A stretch of 64,000 nucleotides of DNA from NCBI GenBank assembly GCA_963978905.1, contig OZ022259.1:33290343-33354342 (forward strand), given 5' to 3'. The DNA comes from Trichostrongylus colubriformis. Lineage: Eukaryota > Nematoda > Chromadorea > Rhabditida > Trichostrongylidae. A model generated the notes under the pieces. That model was given only the letters and a program-made list of their open reading frames with translations. It did no database searches and was not told where the DNA came from. The position numbers were made by a program, and so were the translations under genes. This document shows, in pieces, positions 15,001 to 24,859 of this stretch (positions are counted from its first letter, which is position 1; each line of letters starts with the position of its first letter).

Positions 15001-18000
15001 GAAGAACCACGGAGGGCCACAAATAAGTATACTCAGATGGGCAGGACACGGCCCCACAGGGTCAGGAATGAGGACGTAAGAGCGGTCATGCAGACGACTC
15101 CTGTCCAGCTACAAGTAAGGGAGCGGCGACCACGATGGTACGAGCACGTGCATGAAAGGCTAGATGATCACCCAACAAGAAAGGCTCTTGAGTTCGAAGC
15201 CTCGGGAAGCCTCAAAGAAGAAATCGGATGTCACCAAGAAGGAGTTCACCGATATCGAAGCCACGACAGTGGGCGTCTTAGATAGGAAAAATGCCTACGT
15301 ATGACTAAGGTTGCGGACTCTGCGACGGTGCGAGATTAACGCCAGGAATGAGAAGGAGATGGTTAGTTCTGTAAGTAACCCTCGAGGAAATGGAGCTTCA
15401 GTTCTAGCTACTTTCGTAGCTACAGACTTCTGTGAACAGAGAACTCACACTTTTCTTATGACGTTGTAGGGATTCGACGAGTTTCTCGTTCAGTTCAGCA
15501 GCTGCGAGGGCTTGTAATGAGACTTGCTCAAGTTCCTTCAACGTTTCCTTTATCAACTCTGCATCATTTTCTGAATTTGAAGAGCATCATAAACACTGAA
15601 GTGACTGAAACCACCGGCTGCCAATACCAAGCCACAGACACTCACCACCGTCTTCCTCTGCATTTTCTTCAGCGTTTTCAGTAGGTTTTTCATCCTTTTT
15701 TGCTGCAGATTCATCGGTCTTCTCACCAGTGTGTCCCATTGCTTCATTCTCGGCAGCCAAATCCTCGGTTGCTTGCTCATGGATGTCCTGTAATATGTTC
15801 CGGTGATATAGAGTCCACGAGCAGGGAAACTTAGCTTACTTACCACAATGTTCTTCAGAACTCCTAGAAAAGCTGTTTCCTGAGCTGTCATCATATCGAA
15901 CGCGTCAACCAGTTTGGCCATTAACGCTCGATCCGGCTGAAAAAAGCAGTACTAAGTGGTGAACTTAATTCTCGCCAACGATAATTGTTCACAAAGAATC
16001 CTAGCTTAACAAGTGTTTAAATGCAACGATTATTCGCCAGTTTTTGATATGCATCATCGCACGAAGGAGGTGGTGTAGGGACAGACGGCACGCAGTCCTA
16101 CTCTCATGGTGCTGGGATCAGACCCCGCATCTTGCCAGCAAACCAAACCTTCCATCCCTATGGGTTAGATGAACTATCAAACCCGTCTGGGGGATAAAAG
16201 CACTGACTTGTACAGTGACTGGCCTCCGCGAGCATTGTGTAAGCCATATAGCATTCACCTCACATCACAATTCTGAACGAAACTAGAATGCGTGGTGCAC
16301 CCTAACAAAAGAATGATTACTTTCAGCTTTTGATTAATACCAAAGAAACATATCGTTAACAAGCAAGAAATAATGCAATGAATAAATAAATCTCGAAGTG
16401 AAGTATGTATCACTGTATAGATATGTAGCACCGCACTTCTATAGCTTGAACGATCAAGTTTTAGAACGCTTTGCAGTAAGAACACCAAGTCAAACATCAA
16501 GTGATACTCGATGTCATTCCAACTTTGTGTTGATATGAGTAACCCGTCTGGGAGGTTGAGGCATTGACTTCTGCACCGATAACCCTCGAAAATCATTGCA
16601 GTTCAAAAGTAGTTAAAGAACACTGCAACTTCTAATAGAAAACCAATGCGCGGCGCATCCCAGAAGCTTTCACCGTCTGATGGTTGCCAGTGAATTTCCG
16701 TTTTCTTCCTGCGAATAAGAATGAATATGTTATTGGCTCTCTTTGACTCAAAAAGTCCTTGTCGGATTCTCTGTCGAACTTCCCATCACTTCACTTGGCA
16801 CTGTTTTAGCATGCTACTTAGCAACACTTCTCACGCACGCGCTGATAAGAGGTGACCACGGCCTAAATGATAGCAGCCTGCAACCATAGCAAAGAGAAAG
16901 GCATTTGGAGGACTTACAATAGCATTTCATATAAGTAGTGCATCCATTCACACAATATAATAAATAAATACAGTGTAAAAATACTAAATTGGAAGTAAAT
17001 AGTAAACAGAAATAGAGTATATTAGTAGAGTAAGCATGACCGCTTGCTTGTTATGTGCTTAAAACACTTCTGTAAACTTTTATAAGTATGCCGAAATATG
17101 GGCAAAAGCTTCGGTCTCGAACGGCAGTCGGACCCGCGCTCCAAGGTTTCCGGGCATATGTGCTAATCCATTAAACCGCCGAGACCCTTCTCACCCAACT
17201 CAGCTTCTGAATGGTCTATTTATCACAGCTTATCAGTACTCATATCAACCGTGAAGCTGAGAGCTTAAATACAGCATTAGGGGTAATGTGGTAATGGAGA
17301 AATTCCTACAAGAAGTCACTCACATGGTAGCCCTGAGCCTAAGAAGGTTTGTGGCGAAATCCCGGTGAAAAAGCGCTCCTCCGAGCTGTAGAAACGCCGC
17401 AAAAGCCGCAGTCGCTTAGCTGTCCCGCCTCTTTGATTTGTCGATCCCGCCTCCCGATGACGTAATTCCCGATTAACTGGGTGGGAGCGGCCAGGAAGAT
17501 GCGGCAGGATCGAAGGTTTTGCAGCGCGCTTTCGCAGTATTAGCTTGAAGCTCACTCCAAGAAATAGATGTTGTCGTATTTCCAAACATTCAATTGTGTT
17601 TACTTGGCAACATGCCAATGGAATACTAGATCAGACTACTCCCCTCTTGACGGACAGGTCGTCCGCGTCGAGAATCGACAGTGGAAAGGGGGTCCTATTT
17701 CTGGGTTTTTGGCTAATTCCATCCGTTGTTTCTTCACGGTCCTGTTACTAGGCATCTCGACTTTCACATTCACTACTTCTTTTACTTTTCGTCCGACTTT
17801 TCCCTAATGCTGCCTTTAACCCATAACGGACGGTGCGCCACATGGTCACGCAACCCATATCGGACGGCGGCGTTTTTGCGCCGTTTTTTATCAAATTTTT
17901 CATCAATTTTTATCAATTGAGTCATTTTTGTAACCTTTTTGTGCAGTTGATACTGATAAAAAGGTCGTCACGGTGTAATGGGATCGCCTCATGCTGTTAT

Positions 18001-21000
18001 ACGCGGTACTACTCTCTACCTATTACTGCAAAAAAGTTATGCATTTCGAGTAGTAAGATGAGCGCGAGGTTTTTCAGATGGGAAACGGAGCCGATGGATT
18101 CTAATGGATTGTTGATTGTAACTAAAAACAATTGTTGTCATTTGTTTGTACAACTAGAAAGGATTGCATTTGAAGTTACTCGCATAATGTTTGTTGAAAA
18201 TTTGCGTTGCGCCGGTCCTGGAAATATATGTTATTCTTCAATACTTGTAGTGTATGCGTGTATAATTGGTTACTAGAAAACTAGAAGAAAAATAATTTTA
18301 AATGTCGGGAGTAACCATGTGGCGCACAGTCCGTTATGGGTTAAGCAGATATTAATTTCGATATTTTAGAAGAAGTAGAGTAAGCCGGGTTTAGAGAAGC
18401 CGCCCATAACTCAGCATACCTGTGACATCATTCCCATCGGAGGCGTGGAAACCAGCAGCTATCGAAAACCAAAAATGTCAAAATCACTTTCGTTAATATT
18501 ATATACCGTACGAGCACTACAAAAGCTTCATTTAAAACACGCGAAACTTGAAATTATGGACATTCGAAATTTGACATTGAATTTCATGCACATTCATTTG
18601 ACACTTGAAGGCCTCTCAGGTATATAACTTCTTACTATCAACGATGAACATGTCAGCCTTTCCTTACAAAAAAGTTAGCTACAAGACAGCCAGCTAGAGC
18701 GAAATTTGACGGTTATGCGGAAATTGAGTCCAGAGCTGTCCAAGTACGACGGCTCTAGTCGCAAAGCCATATGAACCCCAAAAAGATAGAAGCGAAAAAT
18801 TCAAGACTTGTTGAAGGAATAGCAGTCTCGCTGTATCATAAATGTAAGGCCAATGCGGGTTCAGAGAGACGCACTACGACGTGATCTAAAATCCATACAC
18901 AACCCCTCCCTACATGAAAAAACCTCCACTGCTATCACATGCTTTAAGGAAGTCATGGCATGCCTTTTATGTCATTTTGGGTGCCTGTGGTGTAATGGTG
19001 TACACGAATGTTGCGTTATACTGTATCTCCCCCAAACCCATACTCACCCTGAACGTGTATAGCAGAAGGAACGGAGTAAGAGTTTTGAGGCGTGCCACAT
19101 TTATTTGCTTTAAGCATTGCACTGCGTAAGGCTGCGTTCATACATTGCGCCAATAAGGCCACGCTGCATTCACAAGCAGCGAGGCAGAGTGGGATGGGGG
19201 AGCTATAGACTACGGAGGCAACGAGGACAGTTTTGGAGTGCGCCACATATAAACAATAAGCACAGATGGAGGCGCAGAGACACACAGTCACACGGCACGC
19301 AAAGTATGAACGCGGCTTAATGAATGCGCATTTGCCTTGTACAATGACAACTAAGGGCGAACCAATGTAATAACCAAGTGCTTCCACAGACCAGTCTGAT
19401 TAAATCCTAGTAATCTGAAACTGAGCTAGGCTGACTTAGGCACCGCGTGCCACTGTGTTAGATATGTAGATTACCGAACCAATTGCCTCGATACCTGTCC
19501 GATGACCGTTTTATACTATGCAGTGTAAGCATGGCTCAAGCATGTATACAACCAGGGAAGGAAGTTGGTCAATCAAAAAATGATACAATCATACATTACT
19601 TTGTGGAGTACCAGGTTTTGTGGCAAATCTCCCCTGTGGTCTATGTCGCGATTTGGCAGTGCTGATTCGCATCCTCTGAGCGAATTTCTGCGAAAGCATG
19701 GCAATGTTCGCGGCTGGCTGTCATGCTTCCTCGCCATCTGCACCTATCCCTCACCGGTTAATGATGCAGAGTGACGAAAGGAAAGGAGAGAGAAGTGCTG
19801 TCGAGTGTCCATTCTCAGATTTTTGACCGTTTCGTTTCTTTCTTTTTCCACTACTGTACTACCGAACATCTAGACCCTCATTTCCACAGTTACTCCACTT
19901 CTGCCAAAAATACCAGTGACGGTGTCGTAAACCATAGTACCCGAGGGCACCATAGCAAATTTTAACATCGACGACTTCTACGGTATCATTTCCTCCTTCC
20001 AGCGTTTTAAGCAGTGATGTAACCTACGCAAGTGAGCAGAAATAAACTTTCTGGAATCTGCTGTAGTAAAATACGTAAATTGTAAAAAAGCTGAATCAGA
20101 TACATACAAGCTAAAATTGAAAAAAAAACAAAATATGAAAATGAAACTGAAAAACTTGGCTGTGAGCAAATTGAGGGCTCTCGTTCATATTCGAGGTACA
20201 ACATCAGTTTTCGTGACAATAATCTGTTCGCGATGGCTTTTTCATAGACAGACTGGTCCCAATCCGTAAAACAAACACGACGCTACGCTGGGCAACCGTC
20301 AACAAGCGGTTACTGAATTTGTGTCGAATCAGAACGACTAACTCATCCTTCTCAAAGCTCACTTGTCTTCATATGCACAATAAAAATAATAAAAACCTGA
20401 GGAAGGGATTAAATATCAAGCAAATAGAAAGTAATAGATCGAGATGAAGTCGGCACGTTTCATGAGCTATCAAAAATAATGGTAAAGCCAAAAGTAGTAC
20501 AGACGGTCAACGAATCTTCCGAATAAAGTAGTGGGATGCACACGCACTGAAACCTACCTGAGACCCTTCAAAAAATTTTAGTATTCAAATCTATGCAGTA
20601 GTATACTCATGGTTCCATTTAGAAAAATACAAAGTCCAAGAAAGTGGTGACTTCTCGGAAGTAGGAGTTCCAGAAATTATCATTATTTATTATCATATAA
20701 AAATGATAAATAAAAATTACTGATATTATAGCATCCTACTTGAACTCTCACCTTCAAATGTATCCTCAAAAAAGGCGCTCCCCCATGAAAACTCTATACT
20801 GGCCTTATGAAAAGAGGATTTCTTAAGTAAGACCATTCTGGGGGTGTCTGGCAATAAGCGCCTCAGCAATTTTGACTGAAATCAGAACCTTCGAAAATCT
20901 TTACCAGTATAACTGTAGCACAGCAATAACTGAAGTGACAAACTAGATCGATGGCTATCAAATTCATAATGAGTTAACCCAGAGACCTAACCGTTCAAGT

Positions 21001-22078
21001 CATTTTTGAACTCAGTCCGACATCGTATAACAGGTAAACAACATCTTAGGCAGTATAACTATAAAATGGTGCTAATGTATGTAGCTGGGGAAGGAGGGGG
21101 GATGAAGAGTGGGCACTTCGCTATAATCGGCGTCCGGCTTTACTTTCGCCTAAGATTTTAGTCTAAGCCTTAGTTGAACGGAGCCTCGATCCCTTCAAGA
21201 AAGACTCAAGTAAAAATGTACACTTGAGACAACCCCCCCCCCCCCCCCGATTACATTAGCTCCTCGAACCTACAATAAATATGGCTGCATTAAAACAAAA
21301 TAAGGAGGTATAAACAACGAAGAAGGTGTGCTGCGCTGTAAAGCAAGACCATCCTCGACTTCCGCTTTATTATGTCATTATCAAGAACGGTTAATTGGAC
21401 TATCTCTTTAAGTATTCATTTAATTTGTGCTGAATTCGCAGTTGCGCCTCAGTGGGCATACTTAGTTTGCAAGGCTGTGGGTTGGGGAAAATTATCAAAA
21501 AGCAAGTGGCGAAATTACTCTTAGTTAGCTTGATCTCACACTTTTCACCTGAACAGGGAGATATACCTCTCTGCCCATCCCTCGGATCAGGCAATCGTGC
21601 AAAATGCTTCAGTTCAAGGCCGTTCAATAGAATCGTTTGCAAGGCAATAACGAGCGACATGCAAACCAAACTGTGACCGTCAATGATTATTTGACGTCGA
21701 AGGTCACTGTGATCAATGCTTCCAATAGAACAAGGTAATAATAGGAAATCAAAAAGGGAAACAAATATTAATCCTACGGCAGCTCACAACTTTAACATTA
21801 ACAAATCTTACATAACAGTACTTACGTTTTCGCTTTCCGACAGACCCCTCAATGTGACCAACAGCTGATCCTTCTTCTTACGAATCATCTCGATACTTTC
21901 CGCTATGTGCTTGTGCCTGGTCAACTGGAAAGCAAAAAAAAATGAATGATTGAATGAATTGATTTTTATCATTACATTATAAACGGCATGTATAGATATG
22001 TACCAGATTGTCATCCGCGGTAGGAGCTGCCTGTTCGTCTGTGGTGGGAGCAGTCTGTTCATTTGTGGGTTCACTCAT
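92..22078 (-). CDS. Unrecognised charged coiled-coil protein (gene A), 10 exons seen, 3' end beyond window
   Basis: I do not recognise the family. Ten exons join in perfect phase: 22004-22078, 21826-21924, 15844-15936, 15646-15787, 15449-15570, 11104-11200, 7536-7642, 7280-7443, 2356-2456 and 92-359, giving about 422 residues before the window ends at a phase-2 donor. The ATG at 22078 opens MSEPTNEQ. The rest is rich in Glu, Lys, Arg and Ala with heptad-like helices, for example around the motifs RAEILKKQREAEELRKAAL and MEARKQRMKEIRRLL; an acidic Glu/Lys stretch lies in exon 4 and an acidic Ser/Glu stretch in exon 10. A good donor (GTGAGT) at 22143 upstream of the ATG suggests a spliced 5' leader. 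A scaffold-type or centrosomal coiled-coil role is possible, but nothing here proves it. The introns are very large and full of transposons. Confidence 0.75.
1885..2060 (+). repeat. Dispersed SINE-like repeat, copy 1
   Basis: It shares ATGTACAAGTCAGTG, a CCTCCCAGACGAGT-like segment and a following GCGGG/CCCGC-containing segment with copies at 16080-16240 (inverted) and 33040-33190, plus a shorter piece near 16530-16570. It lies in intron 9 of gene A. Confidence 0.5.
2457..7279. other. Intron 8 of gene A, no gene seen
   Basis: 4.8 kb. It contains a G10 run at 2798-2807, an A/G-rich stretch (5150-5350) whose complement gives a long but unconvincing ORF, and a box B-like motif at 5521. No exon or known element was recognised. 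Confidence 0.5.
5500..5560 (-). repeat. Isolated box B-like motif, possible SINE piece
   Basis: The minus strand carries GGGTTCGACTCC at 5521-5532, matching the polymerase III box B. No convincing box A or tRNA fold was found nearby. Confidence 0.2.
8340..8445 (-). repeat. tRNA-derived SINE-like fragment
   Basis: A perfect box B motif (GGTTCGAATCC on the minus strand, 8406-8416) sits in tRNA 3'-half-like context, but no good box A or acceptor stem is present. Probably a SINE piece. Confidence 0.35.
8778..10334 (+). mobile_element. Tc3-like Tc1/mariner transposon with ~215-bp terminal inverted repeats
   Basis: The element runs from CACTGCGGTGCATAATGATA at 8780 to its inverse ending at 10332, flanked by TA on both sides (8778-8779 and 10333-10334). 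The arms are about 215 bp (8780-8991 and 10122-10332) and nearly identical. A second short motif, TGGTGCAAAATGATAAAGCC, marks the inner edge of each arm and resembles the outer tip. The long, similar arms suggest fairly recent activity although the transposase is broken. It lies in intron 6 of gene A. Confidence 0.9.
9068..10073 (+). pseudogene. Broken Tc3-like transposase
   Basis: The N-terminus (9068-9487) has the helix-turn-helix region LSDFEKSQIVAKKSGG and a second DNA-binding segment, then a stop. About 9543-9760 encodes LRYYWHDLRKDKLRFLRRNF and GGGVVVWAAIS, typical of the Tc3/Tc1 catalytic core. 9857-10073 encodes the C-terminus (SPGLNPMENVWRFMVRRIYA to the stop). Frameshifts and a probable deletion remove the first catalytic Asp region, so no intact transposase is encoded. 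An acceptor-like TTTTTCAG precedes the first ATG. Confidence 0.85.
12550..15330 (+). mobile_element. Decayed RTE-type non-LTR retrotransposon (LINE)
   Basis: Plus-strand fragments in several frames match an RTE-clade LINE: an endonuclease/exonuclease domain at about 12780-13290 (VLYLKETRWKG, then SDYLLVPGDLYGHVGGDRRG and ERVLDLATAHDLVICSTF), linker and reverse-transcriptase fragments at 13640-14254 (SSDGVPVKAWKALGEYG), and RT core remnants at 14390-14733 (VLSPFLFQFTLDD, LYGNDIALI in place of the usual YADD). Multiple stops and frameshifts show it is dead. Both ends are estimates. It sits in intron 5 of gene A, opposite in orientation to the host gene. Confidence 0.85.
12564..12640 (+). ncRNA. 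tRNA-like (class II) sequence at the 5' side of the LINE
   Basis: It contains a box A-like TAGCCGAATGG (12572-12582) and a box B GGTTCGATCCC (12620-12630) spaced as in a Ser/Leu-type tRNA, but no complete cloverleaf could be drawn with confidence. It most likely represents a tRNA-derived SINE head or promoter fused to the retroelement rather than a functional tRNA. Confidence 0.45.
16080..16240 (-). repeat. Dispersed SINE-like repeat, copy 2
   Basis: On the minus strand it reads CTGTACAAGTCAGTGC, then CCCCCAGACGGGTTTGA, then a box B-like GGTCTGATCCC. A second partial piece lies at 16530-16570. It belongs to the same family as 1885-2060. Confidence 0.5.
17105..17195 (-). repeat. tRNA-derived SINE-like fragment
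   Basis: On the minus strand a box A-like CGGTTTAATGG (17168-17178) is followed 45 bp later by a box B-like CGTTCGAGACC (17113-17123). It is an RNA polymerase III-type promoter pair without a clear cloverleaf, in intron 2 of gene A. Confidence 0.4.
17820..18340. mobile_element. piggyBac-like MITE, 521 bp, TTAA target duplication
   Basis: It starts CCCATAACGGACGGTGCGCC and ends with the inverse ...GGCGCACAGTCCGTTATGGG, with about 35-bp terminal inverted repeats including GCCACATGG. It is flanked exactly by TTAA at 17816-17819 and 18341-18344. CCC-type ends plus a TTAA duplication are the piggyBac signature. There is no transposase inside, so it is non-autonomous. It lies in intron 2 of gene A. 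Confidence 0.8.
19130..19317. mobile_element. Small MITE of the GGCCGCGTTCATAC family
   Basis: 188 bp with terminal inverted repeats GGCTGCGTTCATAC / GTATGAACGCGGCT and TAA on both sides. It shares its ends with elements at 26714, 30135 and 43891. The 3-bp TWA duplication suggests the PIF/Harbinger group (inference). Confidence 0.65.
19320..21825. other. Part of intron 2 of gene A, no gene seen
   Basis: AT-rich, with short ORFs only and a C16 run at 21233. No homology recognised. Confidence 0.5.
21233..21248 (+). repeat. Homopolymer run of 16 C
   Basis: 16 consecutive C in intron 2 of gene A, so the transcribed RNA carries a G run. Confidence 0.95.
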
Positions 22079-22700
22079 CGTTGTAGTACTGCCGTCGATG
22101 TACAATAGCTTCGTGACAGACAGTTGCAGACGGTCGAACTCACCTGACGGACTGACGACTATCGTCGAGCGGAGGCAGTGCAAGGTGGGTGGCCGAACGT
22201 CGATCGATACGGACCGGGCGACCGACCGAAGCGGTGCAAGGGTGAATCGTCCGGTCTGTGGTGATGGTGGTACCAGCACAATACCGCCCCACATGAGTCA
22301 TTTTGGAATGAATACCTCTATGGAACAGCGGCTTACATGACTTTTCCTTTGGAAAGCTACTCGACCTGAAGGTCTCTCTATTTTCAGAAAGCTTCGGAGA
22401 ACAATTCCCTTCCTCTAGACTCCTGCACTGTACTCCAAATATGGGATCAGCGCAACCAGTTACCCAAACCACAAGGATCGGTGGTATTCCCCTCGAGGCT
22501 CGAAAACAAAGATTTTTCTTGCTGAGTTCACATCTCACCGATTCACCTCCTGAATACAATGCCGCTGAATCTGTTAAACAATGTAACTCTCGCGTCCTCA
22601 CATATTCCAGAGAATAACTGAGTCTAACTCTCCCTTATAACTTTTTGTTAGCACTCACTTCAACAACAGCTCGAGCAGAGGCTTATAAGGTTCCTTTACT

Positions 22701-23457
22701 ACGCATTTTTGGGTTTTTTGCTATAAATCGATTGACTATTGATTTTTTTATCGGACTTGCATACATTTTCGTAATCAGCTCGTCGAGCTCTACGAGAGGA
22801 TGCTACAAGTTTTCGGTTTTCTCAGACTCGATTTTTTCACATTCTGAGAAGTTGGAGGGAAATTTTCTTTGGAACCTGATAAGTTGAAGCTAAAATCCTT
22901 TCACAATCTCAATCTGAACTCACAGAAGTGTAGAGATTTTAAAGTTTCGAGCCTTTCAGATCAGCCCCTACTCCTTTGTGTGGCCCTAAACAGCGCCTCC
23001 GTGTATACTCTGCTAAACAAAAACCATCCTTTAACTCATCTGCAGACGGAGCTCCCCTAATGAAATGTATGCCGTTCGATTCCTCTGAGAAAATGCTATC
23101 GAACGACATACAAAAAGCTTTGTACTGATAAATGTCTTATTTTCCTATTTCCAGCCTTTTCCTTTTGTGGATCGACGTCTCAATCTCCTGTCGGCCGTCG
23201 CGATTCACGTGCACGCCCTGGGAGAGCGGTCACGATCGATGGCACCAACGCGAGCTCCTAGCGCTTTCCCACGGCCATGCACGTGAATAGTGCGATGGCG
23301 CCATGGTCCAGTAAAAATGGTCCAGTATGGAGTTTGAGAAAACCAAAAACTCGTAGCATCCTCTTGTAGAGCTCGACGAGCTGATTACGAAAATGTATAC
23401 AAGTCCGATAAAAAAATCAATAGACAATCGATTTGTAGCAAAAACCCAAAAACGCGT
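22701..23457. repeat. Inverted repeat pair, ~130-bp arms
   Basis: The arms 22701-22830 and 23330-23457 are inverted copies (about 90 percent alike by eye) beginning ACGCATTTTTGGG. The centre of about 500 bp is unrelated. Probably the remains of a foldback/MITE. It lies between top-3 and gene A. Confidence 0.65.
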
Positions 23458-24698
23458 TTTCGCGCAATTTTTCTGATAACTACTCAGCAAAATTCGACAA
23501 TTTATACACTACTGAACTCGCCGCATTGAGACGAATCCAACGCTCCTAAGAACATTCCATTTTATCCACTTTGAACGATGTTATGACGATGCGACGGTTT
23601 GTTCGCGAACAAACCGTCGCAAGGCGAAAATTACTCACGCGACGCGAGCGGTATTGTAGGTCTTTTGTGGGAAGCTTTCTAAGGGTTGACCCTTCGGTCA
23701 TGGAAGTCACAGAGTCCTTGCTGCTCGGACAGCGCTGCTATGATCCGATCTATCATTTTCATGCTTCAAACCTGCCTCCGGAGGGGTTTCAGTGGTAACG
23801 GCACGTTCTGGTTCCTGGAAACGAAGGGCACTGGGAACCCGGAAAAAACGGAATGTTCAAGAACACTACCCAATATGATTCCCCTTAGATACTCATAGTG
23901 AACGGACCACAGCAAGATGCTGAACGAGGGCGACGAAATTACAATTTTGCCGTGTTGAGGTGACACATCATGTTCACTCGGAATAATCTTCCAATCCTGT
24001 TCATGCAGGAGGCTGGCACGGAGTTACTGATAGTAGGATGTGTGCTCTTGGGTTCGGGGATAGAAATACCTCGTTAGAATTTGCTGAAGTTCGATTAAAG
24101 TAGGGTTGAAAGTGAAGGAGAAAAATTACTTTTTTTAATGGCACCCCCTGTGTGTAATATATCAGCTAAAGCACTCCGCGCTTTTTAAGGGCAGTCCTAT
24201 ACAGTAATAGCTGCCATCTGCTTCAAAATGGCTCGCTCCTTTCGTTAACGTGGCCCGCCCTTTTTCGGGATCAACGGTGGGAAGGGATCTTATATTTCTC
24301 GGATTTATATTATTTCATTCCATTTTTCGTGACTTTCATACTAATAAGCAGATCGACTTTCATAACCAGCAGTCCTGACCCGAACTACTTCTTCCCTGCC
24401 TTCAAGATGCATCGTGGTTTTTTTTGTAAAATCAGAACCGTAGCATCGACTCTGAACGCTGAAAACTTCCCATTACCTTGGCGGTTTCTTAAAGAAGGTA
24501 AAATGAAAGTGAGTTGACAAGGTTTTCCACATGATTTTACCCACGGCGTAATCCCCGTAATCCATTACCGTAAGCGTAATTTATGACTCATTTGGATGCT
24601 AGCCACTGCTGACAACTGTTGTTAGTCATGGGAAGTTTCGTTTTTCTAATGAACCACACCCTCTTTTCACAGATACCAGCCCATGCCCGAAAATACAA

Positions 24699-24704
24699 TT
24701 TATT
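24699..24704 (-). terminator. AATAAA polyadenylation signal of top-3
   Basis: The plus strand reads TTTATT, so the minus strand carries AATAAA 156 bp after the top-3 stop codon. The cleavage site was not identified. Confidence 0.4.
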
Positions 24705-24859
24705 CACAAGGAATCTGATATTCACAGGTTCACCATTAATTACAGACATGAGATGGGCAGTACCCGAAAGCGTTACCCTATCCAGTAAAGAAGGAGATAC
24801 TCCAGTAAAGGTCTACAGAAATAGTAACATGAAAGCGCTCTCTTACGTGAGGCATGCAA

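Larger units (their letters stand above)
22145..24859. other. Region between top-3 and gene A
   Basis: No coding exon was recognised. It holds an inverted repeat (22701-22830 against 23330-23457) and the top-3 3' flank. GC-rich sequence at about 22140-22260, next to a strong GTGAGT donor, may be the 5' leader exon and promoter of gene A. Confidence 0.4.

Noticed and set aside
22140..22601. 153-codon minus-strand ORF upstream of gene A
   Set aside because: It crosses a strong GTGAGT donor at 22143 and a GC-rich probable 5' leader; no recognisable domain.
22701..23457. Shared SIDFFIGL...YIFVISSSSSTRGCY peptide on both strands
   Set aside because: The two ORFs are the two arms of one inverted repeat, so their likeness does not indicate a protein.
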